Source: Desulfobacteraceae bacterium
GTDB taxonomy: Bacteria > Desulfobacterota > Desulfobacteria > Desulfobacterales > Desulfobacteraceae
Assembly: GCA_016744295.1 (NCBI GenBank)
Contig: JADGEQ010000008.1
Span: 124,001 to 188,000, forward strand
Length of the DNA: 64,000 nt
Direction: 5' to 3'
Shown here: piece after piece, positions 28,559 to 37,502 of the stretch
Layout of the letters: each line of letters starts with the position of its first letter
How positions within the stretch are numbered: the first letter of the stretch is position 1
Position numbers and translations under genes: made by a program
Notes under the pieces: model-generated
The model's database searches: none
Told to the model about the DNA's origin: nothing
The model's input: the letters and a program-made list of their open reading frames with translations, nothing else

Positions 28559-28690
28559 CTAAAGTGAGAGCTGGTTTAGCATCAAGTCAATGTTTCGTCG
28601 TGTATGTTGATTTGGGGGGGGCGCTAAATATGCGAGACCTTCACCTATTGCATTTTGAGCCTCCATGCTGACATCCTTCAAATAGGCCAT
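28559..28690 (-). CDS. Possible small ORF between effector and spike-tip genes (43 residues)
   Basis: The ATG at 28688-28690 has GGGGAGAAATAGATC upstream and the frame runs 43 codons to a TAG. The product is polar (AYLKDVSMEAQNAIGEGLAY at the start) with no recognised family. A further 35-codon GTG frame just upstream (about 28801 down to 28694) also has a purine-rich site. They could be a small immunity or chaperone gene, or debris from a decayed gene. Nothing else was recognised in 28527-28813. Confidence 0.3.
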   Translation of the reverse strand: MAYLKDVSMEAQNAIGEGLAYLAPPPNQHTRRNIDLMLNQLSL

Positions 28691-28813
28691 GATCTATTTC
28701 TCCCCTATAGCTGTTATTGATGTAGAAAAGGATTTCATTGAAGTTAGGTGCACGAAAAGCCGTTTATGGTTTGGCTTTACTTTTGGAGCAACGGATGTCA
28801 CTTTTCCTTTATG

Positions 28814-29434
28814 TTACATAACTCTCCTTCCAAGCACCCCTTTTCCTTTGGGCTTTTGCGGTTCTATAGCCTTTAATAGATAGGTCCAGGAAACTGGGGT
28901 TCCAAACTGGGGGAGTATCTGGTTATCAATGAATCTCGACAGATCTGATTTATTCCCTTTATATTCACCTTGATTCGGATCGAATACATACATATGCCCT
29001 GATGCAAAAATACCAGTACCATGTCCCGAACGCCAAATACCAACTGCATGTCCCCAACCGTCACCAATGGCGGGATTATGACCAAAATTGAAGTGAAACC
29101 CAGTTCGTCGCAAATCTTTTATATAATTTGTTAATGCACCATTTCTTAGATTATGCTGAACATCATCAATGTTTGAGCTTCCCGCAACCCGGAGGACCCA
29201 CGCGCATTTCTGCCTCAACTCCCCAATATTGTCCCAATTATTCGAATAGACATCCTGTAGCAAAGGCGCATACTTGCCGATAGCAGCTTCAAGCTTTGCG
29301 CGCCGATCATCAGGACCTAAGCTTTTTTCCTCACGCATCAATTGGATCCAGTATGCAGAAAGAACTGCGCATACACCATTTCCCGTTTCTGGGAATAAAG
29401 CCTGATTGAATGGAAAAGTTTGCGAGAACGCCAT
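28814..29434 (-). CDS. Putative YopT/C58-like cysteine protease, candidate T6SS effector
   Basis: 206 residues from an ATG with ACAAGGAGATTTTAAC upstream. A papain-like triad in the order and spacing of C58 (YopT) peptidases is visible: Cys22 in GNGVCAVLSAYW, His129 in GWGHAVGIW, and Asp152 in MYVFDPNQGEY. The GxCxxLSxxW and FDPNxGxF/Y motifs are the parts of the family I rely on. The central region is helical. There is no signal peptide, as expected for T6SS cargo. It lies between hcp and the DUF4280 spike-tip gene on the same strand. Family members cleave lipidated or small GTPase targets or act as toxins; the substrate here cannot be inferred. No clear immunity gene is adjacent, which may mean a non-bacterial target. 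Confidence 0.7.
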   Translation of the reverse strand: MAFSQTFPFNQALFPETGNGVCAVLSAYWIQLMREEKSLGPDDRRAKLEAAIGKYAPLLQDVYSNNWDNIGELRQKCAWVLRVAGSSNIDDVQHNLRNGALTNYIKDLRRTGFHFNFGHNPAIGDGWGHAVGIWRSGHGTGIFASGHMYVFDPNQGEYKGNKSDLSRFIDNQILPQFGTPVSWTYLLKAIEPQKPKGKGVLGRRVM

Positions 29435-29683
29435 GTTAAAATCTCCTTGTCTGAGTGAGAAACAATTGTGAGGTTAAATGAGACCAAACAGTTCTGCCCC
29501 ACGCCCCCAAATTGCCTACTCGATAATAACAAATCACTTTTACAAAGGTGGACTGATATGAAGAATTATGCCAACCTTCATTTTTTGCCACCCGAAAACA
29601 CACACCACTTTTCCAGGATATATACCTGGAACAAATTCAATAAGATCTGCCAGGGCCAAGCTTAAACCATAATTCTGACCAAT

Positions 29684-29890
29684 GCATCGAGTCGCCTCCT
29701 CAACAGTCGCAGGGCTGGTAGTCAACCCTATGGCCAATCTGGCACAGGCTGTATCAAGCACGCTGACCGATTTATCCGACAACTGTCTACCGGTAATATA
29801 GCGATGGGAAAGATGGACAGAATCGACTAAGGTTTTGTCAGTTATCATCACCTTACGATGGTTTTCTATAAATAGAGCAATGACCCGCAT
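29684..29890 (-). pseudogene. Fragment of a second clpV (tssH) gene
   Basis: The translation (VMITDKTLVDSVHLSHRY, ITGRQLSDKSVSVLDTACA, IGLTTSPATVEEATRCI) aligns with about residues 378-445 of the intact ClpV encoded at 25375-28101, with roughly two-thirds identity by eye. The match starts and stops abruptly: neither the upstream AAA1 core nor the downstream M domain is present. The open frame continues to 29540 with unrelated sequence. It is therefore a remnant, not a working gene. The divergence suggests it came from another T6SS copy or an old duplication rather than a recent one. Confidence 0.85.
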
Positions 29891-30145
29891 CTGTTAATTC
29901 CGGAATATAAACAGGTTCTATATAGGCGGGTCATGGTTGCGGATATCCCAAAGGTTTTGATATTTCAGATTATAGATTATTTCCTTCTCAAGATTTGAAT
30001 TACTTTATTTTATTTCAGTAGTCCTTTAACCCATCCTGACAAAGACACTAGATGTTGTTCCCTTGCCAGGATGGGTCCATACTTCAACTGTTACAGTTTC
30101 TTTATATTTTTCTTGCCTAAAAGCAAACATCTGTCAAACACTTAC

Positions 30146-30628
30146 TTACAGCTTTTCATTTTTAGCAATATCCCAGCCAAACCGTTTGGGAGCCCCTCCT
30201 GTCCCATCCTCTTTTTGTTCCGTATATTCTGTTTCAATGCTTGCAAAGTTAATACTAACATTTTCCGTCAATCTGTCCTCGCCCCCCGATCCACCCGTAC
30301 TGACTGAGGTGATGAGGCATTTTTTCATGGTCATCTTTATATACTCCAGCGGTTTTTCTCCTGCCTTACGAACCGTCAGGAGCATTTCCGGATAATGTTT
30401 ACCATTGCAGCAGGCCAGCAACAGATCCGTTGAGGCATTATCCACATACTTTGTTACACTGAGATCCTGGACATTGGCCTTGCCGGCACCACCGCCACCA
30501 CCCGTATGCATTGTTCCACTGTTTGATGCACCCCAGCTCCAGGCCAGAACATCAATTTCACCCTCATGAGCGTGATCCTTGGATTCTCCTGCCAAGCCCT
30601 TACATTTCAAAAACATATCAACGGTCAT
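30146..30628 (-). CDS. hcp: T6SS tube protein Hcp (TssD)
   Basis: 160 residues from the ATG at 30626-30628, chosen over an upstream in-frame ATG because AAAGGAGGAAATATT precedes it. The Hcp fold is clear: FLKCKGLAGESKDHAHEGEI, then VLAWSWGASNSG, VTKYVDNASTDLLLACCNG and a MTMKKCLITSVSTGG segment. Hcp hexamers stack as the inner tube and can carry small effectors. A glycine run (HTGGGGGAGK) forms the extended loop. It follows tssC after about 118 bp and precedes the clpV fragment and candidate effector. Confidence 0.95.
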   Translation of the reverse strand: MTVDMFLKCKGLAGESKDHAHEGEIDVLAWSWGASNSGTMHTGGGGGAGKANVQDLSVTKYVDNASTDLLLACCNGKHYPEMLLTVRKAGEKPLEYIKMTMKKCLITSVSTGGSGGEDRLTENVSINFASIETEYTEQKEDGTGGAPKRFGWDIAKNEKL

Positions 30629-30745
30629 AATATTTCCTCCTTTGACGAGGAGCATTTACAAGCTCCGGTTAAATAAGTCAGGGGATTTTCCCCTACATCA
30701 TTTTCACATCACAACCTGTTCTTCCTATTCCGACAACAGCCTTAA

Positions 30746-32233
30746 CTATTGTGCCGGTGGCGGCAGGTCTGCAACCAACCTCAACGACACTGAAAGTTCA
30801 TCCAGTTGATAATGGGGCTTCAAAAAAGCAACTGCCCGATAAGCACCTGTTTTACCGGGTATTTCAGTCACATCAACCCTCGCTTCCCGAAGCGGATATT
30901 TTGCCTTCATCTCCTGTCCGGCTTCATCATCTCCCAGGGTATAGTTATTGATCCAACGGTTCAGGAAACTGTGTGCCTCATCACGGGTCATAAAACTGCC
31001 AAGCTTATCGCGCATCATGGATTTGAGATAATGGGCAAACCTGGATGTGGCCATGATATACTGAAGCTGGGAAGAGAGCCGGGCATTGGCATTGGCCGCA
31101 TCAGTGTCATACACCTTTGGTTTATTGGCAGACTGGGTGCTGAAAAAAGCCGCGAAGTCAGTTCCTTTACAGTGAACCAGCGGCACAAAGCCCAGATCAG
31201 CCAGTTCTTTTTCCCGACGATCTGTGATGGCAATTTCGGTGGGACACTTAAGCGCCACATCTCCCTCATCGGTTTGAAAGGTATGAACCGGCAACCCCTC
31301 AACCAGCCCGCCACCCTCTACCCCGCGAATGGCCGCACACCAGTGGTATTTGGCAAAGGCATCGGTCAAACGGGTGCCAAGTGCATAGGCAGCATTGCCC
31401 CACAAATATTTCTTGTGATCCTTTCCATCCACCTGTTCTTCAAAATCAAATGCCTCCACCGGCACATTGGCTTTGCCGTAGGGTTGACGCATGAGGATAT
31501 GGGGCATTGCCAGGGCAACATATCGGGAATCCTCGGAATCTCGAAAAGATTTCCATTTGGCATACTCAACGCTTTGGAAGTTTTTGGCCAGATCCCGCGG
31601 TTCGCCAAGCTCGGTAAAGCTGTCAAAATTAAAAAGCTCAGGTCCGGCTGCCGAAAGAAAAGGAGCATGAGCAGCAGCAGCAACCTGTGAAACCTTTTCC
31701 AACAGTGCCAGATCCTGGGGATGGTTGGTAAATTCATAATCACCAATCAAAGCCCCATAGGAAGAACCTCCGAACATACCGAATTCTTCCTCATATATCT
31801 TTTTAAACAAGGTTGATTGATCAAACTCTGAGGCTTTTTCCATATCCTTGAGCAGATCCTTCTTATTGACATTCATGACTCTTATTTTTAGCGTCTCTCC
31901 TGTCTCACTCTGGTCAATCAGATATTGCAGCCCCCGCCAGGAAGCCTCAATTTTCTGAAAGTCTTCGTGATGAATGACCTCATTGAGCTGATTGGAAATC
32001 AGTTTGTCAATGTCACTGATTCTGGCATTGATCATGGCCTCGGTGTTTTTTGAGACCGTCATCTCTCCTTCCATTATCTGGGAAACAAACTCACCTACCA
32101 CATCTTTTGCAAAATCTCTCTGGCTCGTGTCTCTAGCGAGACGCCCATCATCAATTATCTGATCCAGGAGGCTTTTTTCCTCTACTTCCCCGGCCTGTGT
32201 TTCCGGCTGGACCTGTTGTTCCTTTTCTGTCAT
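30746..32233 (-). CDS. tssC: T6SS sheath large subunit TssC (VipB)
   Basis: 495 residues, the usual length. Conserved parts are visible in order: EAMINARISDIDKLIS, EASWRGLQYLI, a GDYEFTNHPQDL segment, APFLSAAGPELF, and the C-terminal YPLREARVDVTEIPGKTG end with KPHYQLDELSVSLRLVADLP. It pairs with TssB to form the contractile sheath. The gap to tssB is 14 bp and GGAGGGGGACCAG precedes the ATG, indicating tight coupling. Confidence 0.97.
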   Translation of the reverse strand: MTEKEQQVQPETQAGEVEEKSLLDQIIDDGRLARDTSQRDFAKDVVGEFVSQIMEGEMTVSKNTEAMINARISDIDKLISNQLNEVIHHEDFQKIEASWRGLQYLIDQSETGETLKIRVMNVNKKDLLKDMEKASEFDQSTLFKKIYEEEFGMFGGSSYGALIGDYEFTNHPQDLALLEKVSQVAAAAHAPFLSAAGPELFNFDSFTELGEPRDLAKNFQSVEYAKWKSFRDSEDSRYVALAMPHILMRQPYGKANVPVEAFDFEEQVDGKDHKKYLWGNAAYALGTRLTDAFAKYHWCAAIRGVEGGGLVEGLPVHTFQTDEGDVALKCPTEIAITDRREKELADLGFVPLVHCKGTDFAAFFSTQSANKPKVYDTDAANANARLSSQLQYIMATSRFAHYLKSMMRDKLGSFMTRDEAHSFLNRWINNYTLGDDEAGQEMKAKYPLREARVDVTEIPGKTGAYRAVAFLKPHYQLDELSVSLRLVADLPPPAQ

Positions 32234-32247
32234 CTGGTCCCCCTCCT

Positions 32248-32775
32248 TTATTTATTAATGTTTTCATCTTCACTTTTTTCTGCACCGGCTTGCTTACCCA
32301 ACTTTTCCAGGGAATCTGTGCTTGAGATAATATCTTGAAGCAGTTCATCCAGCTTGTCGTTACCATCCAGTTTATTCAGCATTTCGGAAAGTTTCTTTCT
32401 GGCTTCAACAAGTTTTCGTATCGGCCCAACCTGGTTGGCAACCCGCTCCGGATGGAAATCATCCATTGATTCAAAGCGCAATTCAACTGCCACCTGAGCA
32501 TCATCCTCGGTAAGTTTATTATCCACTCGATAAGCCACTCGAGGTTCCATCCCCTTCAGTACATTGTTAAAATTGTCCCGGTCTATTTCTACAAGTTTCC
32601 TCTCTTTGAGTTTTGGTAACGGTTTATCAGGCTTACCTGATAAATCCGCCAACACTCCCACAACAAAAGGTATTTCCTTCAACTGAACCGCATCACCCAC
32701 TTCCACATCATAGGTGATCTGAACTCTCGGGGCTCTTACCCGGTCAAGGGTATGCTGTAGACTTTCTTTGGCCAT
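32248..32775 (-). CDS. tssB: T6SS sheath small subunit TssB (VipA)
   Basis: 175 residues with TssB signatures: RVQITYDVEVGDAV, LPFVVGVLADLSG-like segment (IPFVVGVLADLSG), the IDRDNFNNVLKGM element and FESMDDFHPERVANQV. The ATG has AAAGGAGGAATTAC upstream. It forms the sheath with TssC, and its C-terminal helix is the ClpV-binding element in other systems; here that end is acidic with a DSLEKLGKQAG helix. Confidence 0.96.
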   Translation of the reverse strand: MAKESLQHTLDRVRAPRVQITYDVEVGDAVQLKEIPFVVGVLADLSGKPDKPLPKLKERKLVEIDRDNFNNVLKGMEPRVAYRVDNKLTEDDAQVAVELRFESMDDFHPERVANQVGPIRKLVEARKKLSEMLNKLDGNDKLDELLQDIISSTDSLEKLGKQAGAEKSEDENINK

Positions 32776-32991
32776 GTAATTCCTCCTTTTTCAAATTTTT
32801 GCAGTTAAGAACTAATTTAAAGGTGTTTTATTTATTTTATAAACCCTGGATACAGTTTATCCACAGACTGCTGTCATGAAGACCACTTCAGCTTTGGTGT
32901 TGCAGATTCCCCATACATCGGGGTCTAGTTCAAACACTCTGAATTGTTCTTCACAAATTGTCAGCATGTTTTCCGCCACCAATACCTATGA

Positions 32992-33525
32992 TCAGGCAAT
33001 AGATACCGTTTCCTTCTGCAGTGCTTCTCCGGCCATGGAAAAGTGCAGCAATAAAGACGGATCTTCACCCTCAACAATAAAATTTTCCACCGGACCAAAG
33101 ATGGTCTTTAATTCTTCTGCATTGCAGGTGGGTAAATAAGTTCTCAGCACCCTGGGATCATAAAAACGGAAAAAATAAGATTTTCCCTCTTCATCATAAA
33201 CCGTCAGGTAATTGCGGAAATGACGGTTAAGCTCATTAAGAGCCGCAGAAGACCGTATAAAGGAAACCCGACTTTTTCCCCATCCTTTGTCCAGAAGCCA
33301 GTGGGTAAAGAGATCTTCCGGCTGCAGAAGAACAAGATAGGGTGCTACCCAGGCAAGTTCTTCCGCTCTTTTCCCCCGGTGCAGACAGACACTGGCAAGT
33401 TTTGCCCCCATAATCTTCGGATAGATGGACTCACTCCTGGCGGCATCCACAAGGGCATAGACATTCAGGAGAGCCCGCCCTTCCACAGGTCGCCATAACC
33501 GGTTGATAATTTGATCAGATGCCAT
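32992..33525 (-). CDS. DUF4123 T6SS effector-adaptor protein, probably truncated
   Basis: 177 residues to a TGA at 32992-32994. The DUF4123 pattern is present (NVYALVDAARSESIYP, APYLVLLQPEDLFTHWLL, FFRFYDPRVLRTYLP). DUF4123 proteins (Tap/TEC) load cargo onto VgrG, and this gene lies directly downstream of vgrG. The frame continues past TGA, one Ser codon and TAG for 42 more sense codons to a TAA at 32857-32859. That extension includes LTICEEQFRVFE, which looks like the C-terminal helix of the family. So either the family C-terminus has been cut off by nonsense mutations or the extension is coincidental. Confidence 0.8.
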   Translation of the reverse strand: MASDQIINRLWRPVEGRALLNVYALVDAARSESIYPKIMGAKLASVCLHRGKRAEELAWVAPYLVLLQPEDLFTHWLLDKGWGKSRVSFIRSSAALNELNRHFRNYLTVYDEEGKSYFFRFYDPRVLRTYLPTCNAEELKTIFGPVENFIVEGEDPSLLLHFSMAGEALQKETVSIA

Positions 33526-33579
33526 GGTTCCTCATTTTTCTGTTTTTTAAGAGCCGCACGGGCTCACTTATTATTTCGG

Positions 33580-35667
33580 TCAGGTGTCGCAAAGCGGTTT
33601 CCCCGCATCTGCAGCATCTTTAAATGCCTGGGCCTGGGGTGTGTGAGGCGGAGGCGATGGGGGAGACGGGGATGGTCCGACTTCTGCAAGACCGCCCGGT
33701 TCAGCAGTGTCTGCCTCACGGGGTTCGGTTGGAGACTCGGGAGAAGATCCTGACCCGGACCCTGCAGAACCGCCGCTGTTTATCATCACCATGGATCCCT
33801 GGATGGTAACCCCTGACGGTCCGATATCAACAAAATTACCGCCAACTTTGAGCGTTATCTGTGTACTTGCCTCCACAATAACCTTCATGCCTGCCTTTAG
33901 GTGGATTTCGCCTCCGGCATCAAGGGCATGGTTCATCCCTACCTTTTCCTGCATGTCTCCTTTTGCGTCAAGGGAGAAGGAGCCGCCAATTTTTTCATTG
34001 TGGTCTCCTGTGACAGTGAGATGCTTGTCTCCATCGGTCTTTTCAAGCTGGTCCTTGATCACGACCAGGTGACTTTCATTGCCGACCCATTCACACAGAT
34101 CATTTTTAGTGCGGATATCCTGGTTGTACTGGGCATGGATAAAAAGCTGCTCATCACCTGCCGCGTCCTCAAATCGGATTTCGTTAAACCCTTTCCCTTC
34201 AGGGGAACTGCTTGATTTGAAAGTGCTCTTGGTCTTTTCATCCGGTAAATGGTAAGGTGGCCGGTTAACGCCATGATAGACCTGGCCTGTGACAATGGGC
34301 CGGTCCGGGTTGCCTTCGATAAATTCGACAATTACTTCATGCCCGATCCTGGGCAGGAACATGGCCCCCCATCCGTTACCGGCCATGGATTGAGCCACCC
34401 GCAACCAGCAAGAGCTGTTTTCATCGGACTCTTTCTTGCGATCCCAGTGGAATTTTACCTTTATCCGCCCATGTTCATCCGTGTAGATCTCTTCTCCGGA
34501 AGGGCCGACAACCACGGCTGTTTGCACTCCTTCCACCACCGGTATCGGGGTAATTCGTTGGGGTCGGAAAGGCACATCATAGGAGATGCAGTCAAACTGA
34601 TTCGTATAAATTTTTCCTTCTTCCTGTATTGGCGTACCGCTTGAGTAGCTATCCGCCTGGTCAGCCCTATGCCGGATACGGGTCAAAATATAATATTGGT
34701 CGTTCCAATCCTCCTGGGAAGATGCTTCCAATTTGAAACGATAGCCGCTGGTAAAAGACCGACAGTCACTGGTGCCGATCAAGGTGGTGATACGGGATTC
34801 TTCTTCTTCCATACGAATCGAGGCCAAAGTGTCTCCTGTATCTCGTTTGGCATACCCTCCGGGATAATCATACTTTTCCCATTCACCCGGTCCACGGACC
34901 TGGGTGGTGTCCGATGTTACCTTCAGGTCTGCATCGGGGATTTCATAATTGTAATCATTTAATGTGTATTTTCCTGCCTGAATCTGTTTTACCATCCGAA
35001 GGCTGTCAATTTCATCCTCAGAGCCCAGGTATTCACCACCACTCCTTTTGAATTTTACGGATTCTTGTTTTGAGCAGGGTTGAATTGCGCCTGAATTGTC
35101 CGCCATCACCAGGGTATGTTTCAGATCCTCATGCTCAAAAAAATAGTAGATGCCCTCTTCTTCCAAAAGCCTTGAAACAAAATTAAAATCGGTTTCTCTG
35201 TACTGCACAGTGTATTCTCTTGTTTCATAGGAGCTGCTCAAATTAAACTTGAAGTCGGTAAAATTTTTGTCTGAAAAAACTTTCTCAATAATATCCTGCA
35301 CTGAAAGATTCTGGAATATCCGGGAATTTAGGGTTCTGGTCAGAAGCCACAACCATGGCACCATGGTGGCAGAATAAGAATAAAATCGAAGGTCACCGCC
35401 AGACCTATTGCTGCTGCCGTATTCCTGGCTGAAACGGGAAATCAGTCCGTTAAAAAAACGGATGCTGCCGTCTGCAAGGAAAATAGAAATTGTGACGTTC
35501 TTTCCGATGATCTCTTCAAACGCAATCGAGTGTTGTTCAGAAAACAAATCAATATCAAAACTAAATAGTTCCGACAAGCCTTCCTGTCCTTTAATCCGGG
35601 CAAGCATTAGTATATCCCTTCCCAGGGGGGTATCAATTGAAAGAAGTTTGTTATCTTGTGTATACAT
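33580..35667 (-). CDS. vgrG: T6SS spike protein VgrG (TssI)
   Basis: 695 residues. The gp27-like N-terminal half (LARIKGQEGLSELFSFDI, DIIEKVFSD, REYTVQYRETDFNFVSRLLEEEG) is followed by the gp5 OB-fold with DEHGRIKVKFHWD and GAMFLPRIGHEVIVEF, then the beta-helix needle (EKTDGDKHLTVTGDHNEK and similar repeats). After the needle comes a short Pro/Ser-rich tail of about 50 residues (PSPSPPSPPPHTP), too small for a catalytic effector domain, though it could be an adaptor-binding tail. The DUF4123 gene follows 54 bp downstream. Confidence 0.95.
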   Translation of the reverse strand: MYTQDNKLLSIDTPLGRDILMLARIKGQEGLSELFSFDIDLFSEQHSIAFEEIIGKNVTISIFLADGSIRFFNGLISRFSQEYGSSNRSGGDLRFYSYSATMVPWLWLLTRTLNSRIFQNLSVQDIIEKVFSDKNFTDFKFNLSSSYETREYTVQYRETDFNFVSRLLEEEGIYYFFEHEDLKHTLVMADNSGAIQPCSKQESVKFKRSGGEYLGSEDEIDSLRMVKQIQAGKYTLNDYNYEIPDADLKVTSDTTQVRGPGEWEKYDYPGGYAKRDTGDTLASIRMEEEESRITTLIGTSDCRSFTSGYRFKLEASSQEDWNDQYYILTRIRHRADQADSYSSGTPIQEEGKIYTNQFDCISYDVPFRPQRITPIPVVEGVQTAVVVGPSGEEIYTDEHGRIKVKFHWDRKKESDENSSCWLRVAQSMAGNGWGAMFLPRIGHEVIVEFIEGNPDRPIVTGQVYHGVNRPPYHLPDEKTKSTFKSSSSPEGKGFNEIRFEDAAGDEQLFIHAQYNQDIRTKNDLCEWVGNESHLVVIKDQLEKTDGDKHLTVTGDHNEKIGGSFSLDAKGDMQEKVGMNHALDAGGEIHLKAGMKVIVEASTQITLKVGGNFVDIGPSGVTIQGSMVMINSGGSAGSGSGSSPESPTEPREADTAEPGGLAEVGPSPSPPSPPPHTPQAQAFKDAADAGKPLCDT

Positions 35668-35748
35668 AAAAGCCCTATTTTATAATTAATTGTTCCCGCC
35701 AGGGGCGGTCATCTGGCCGGCCATAAAAGGTTATGAAAAGATCAGATT

Positions 35749-37287
35749 TTACTGCCAGAGTCCGGCAAGCCGGCTGAGGGGATCGGCTATGGACTGGAAC
35801 CGGCCAAGCCGAACCATGTCCTGGTTAAGAAAAGAGAGCAGTGGCATCAACCCTTTTTCCATAATCTGTTCGGCGGCTCGGTGACTGAGCAAAATTTCAG
35901 CACAAGGGTTCAGATAAGATTGACCTTCTTCCATATAAACATGGAGCGGCAGAGAATTGATTTCCAGGACAGAACCTGGCTGCATTTGACTGCCTTGCAG
36001 GCTGAACGTCTGAGCCAGCAGAAGCATAAGTGCAAAACAAGGATTCCCCCAGAGATAATTCCCGTGTACAGGGGATACCGGCATTTCTTCAAAGCGAAAC
36101 GCATCAATGGGCTCTGTGTCATTACCATAGGGCAACCGCAACAGCATGCGGGGCAAACAAAGGCCTAGGTTTGCAGCTTCAGGAAGGTGCCGCAAAGCCT
36201 GCCAATTTGTTTCAACTTCCTGAGTGGGACAAGGCTGCCAATCATCTGGATCAGGTGTTTCCCCAAGGCTGTTTTCACACAGAAATCTGTCCCCCGCAGC
36301 TGCAATAAAACAAGTCCCTGCGGCTTTTGCGATCTTTGCCATTCGGCCAAGCAGTTCCAGATCTTTGTTTTGCTTTTCAAAGGTGTAGTTGCCCGCGATA
36401 ACAGCCCAGGGGTGCCCCCCGGCTGTCCCCACAGCCTGCTCAACCCATCTTTTGTACAGACCGGTGCTGCAAAGGTCATCGGCTGCCCTAAGGTCTACGG
36501 CAAGCTCGGTCTTTGCTGCATCGAGTATAAAAAGCTTGAGTTGGCTGTCTGTTTCAATTCGTGAAACAAGAAAATCAAGCCCTCTCCACGCAGCCTCCAG
36601 AGCCTGAAAATTTTCATGGTGCAAAATCATCTGCATCAACTTGCTTGCCGCGGCATCTACGGCATCGATCATCTCTTCCTGTCTGGGAATGGCCTTTGGG
36701 ACAAGATGCGGCTTGACAATTCTGTGCAAAAAAGAGTCCCACTGGGGTGACGGTTTTGTCGAACCAGTCGGCTGATCTTCTACTTGGCTTTTCTCGATGA
36801 TCTTATCCAGCAGATCTCCAGATGGGTGTGCACTGACCAATTCCTGCAATTGGGTTTCTTCGTCCAAAGCCGGCGCTTTGAAAAATTCTTCGGCAAAGGC
36901 AGCAAAAATTGACGGATCTGTCAGGCTCTCTTTGGTATCCTTTAGTGCTTGAAAAACAGGGAGTCGACAATAAAGCGCATCAGGGTGAAAATCATCCAAC
37001 TTGGAAAATGAGATACAAACAGGAGGGTCATTCTCTCCCAAAATGGGCAAATAAATCTGAACACCAAGCTTGGCAAATAGGGTATCGAAAATATCACGGT
37101 CCACCACAAGGGGTTGCGAAATTGTCAATGGGGCACCCGAAGGTTCCTGACAACGGTTTGCCCGGCCGCTGAAATCCCCCATGAGAAGAATATGGAAATG
37201 CATTTCCGAATCTTGTCGGCCATGGGCAGTGCCCATTGAGGCGACCATATTAAAATCAAGCTCACCAAATGAGATGGGTTCTGGCAT
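35749..37287 (-). CDS. Single-chain TssB-TssC-like sheath protein, lacking the TssC C-terminal region
   Basis: 512 residues. Residues about 28-120 resemble TssB: HILLMGDFSGR, then VVDRDIFDTLF and FSKLDDFHPDALY, the counterpart of the DDFHPE motif. After an acidic linker, residues about 205-440 resemble TssC (DAAASKLMQMILHHENFQALEAAWRGLDFL-type segment, here ENFQALEAAWRGLDFL; VIAGNYTFEKQNKDL; GTCFIAAAG; YLWGNPCFAL). The end has no match to the TssC C-terminus with its KTG and LVADLP-type strands. A separate, normal TssB and TssC pair exists at 30746-32775. It could be a sheath cap, assembly factor or minor sheath component. It lies between the double-FHA gene and vgrG. Confidence 0.85.
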   Translation of the reverse strand: MPEPISFGELDFNMVASMGTAHGRQDSEMHFHILLMGDFSGRANRCQEPSGAPLTISQPLVVDRDIFDTLFAKLGVQIYLPILGENDPPVCISFSKLDDFHPDALYCRLPVFQALKDTKESLTDPSIFAAFAEEFFKAPALDEETQLQELVSAHPSGDLLDKIIEKSQVEDQPTGSTKPSPQWDSFLHRIVKPHLVPKAIPRQEEMIDAVDAAASKLMQMILHHENFQALEAAWRGLDFLVSRIETDSQLKLFILDAAKTELAVDLRAADDLCSTGLYKRWVEQAVGTAGGHPWAVIAGNYTFEKQNKDLELLGRMAKIAKAAGTCFIAAAGDRFLCENSLGETPDPDDWQPCPTQEVETNWQALRHLPEAANLGLCLPRMLLRLPYGNDTEPIDAFRFEEMPVSPVHGNYLWGNPCFALMLLLAQTFSLQGSQMQPGSVLEINSLPLHVYMEEGQSYLNPCAEILLSHRAAEQIMEKGLMPLLSFLNQDMVRLGRFQSIADPLSRLAGLWQ

Positions 37288-37502
37288 AATTTTCCCCTGA
37301 ATAGGTTCTAAGGTGCCCTAAAATCCTTGCTGTTTCACATAGCTCCGCCCTTTCGGTTCCGTTGGCTATCTTGAGTTTATAGGGTGTTCAAAATAGTATC
37401 GCAAAAAGAACTGTCCAACAGGGTCTAAGTTGTTTTAAAAAAGAATTCAGGGAAAAGCCTGATTTCATTAAAAATAAACGCATTGCATAACCGTAAAAAC
37501 TA

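Noticed and set aside
32992..32994. Selenocysteine at the DUF4123 TGA
   Set aside because: A TAG follows two codons later and there is no family reason for Sec in DUF4123; decay or termination is simpler.
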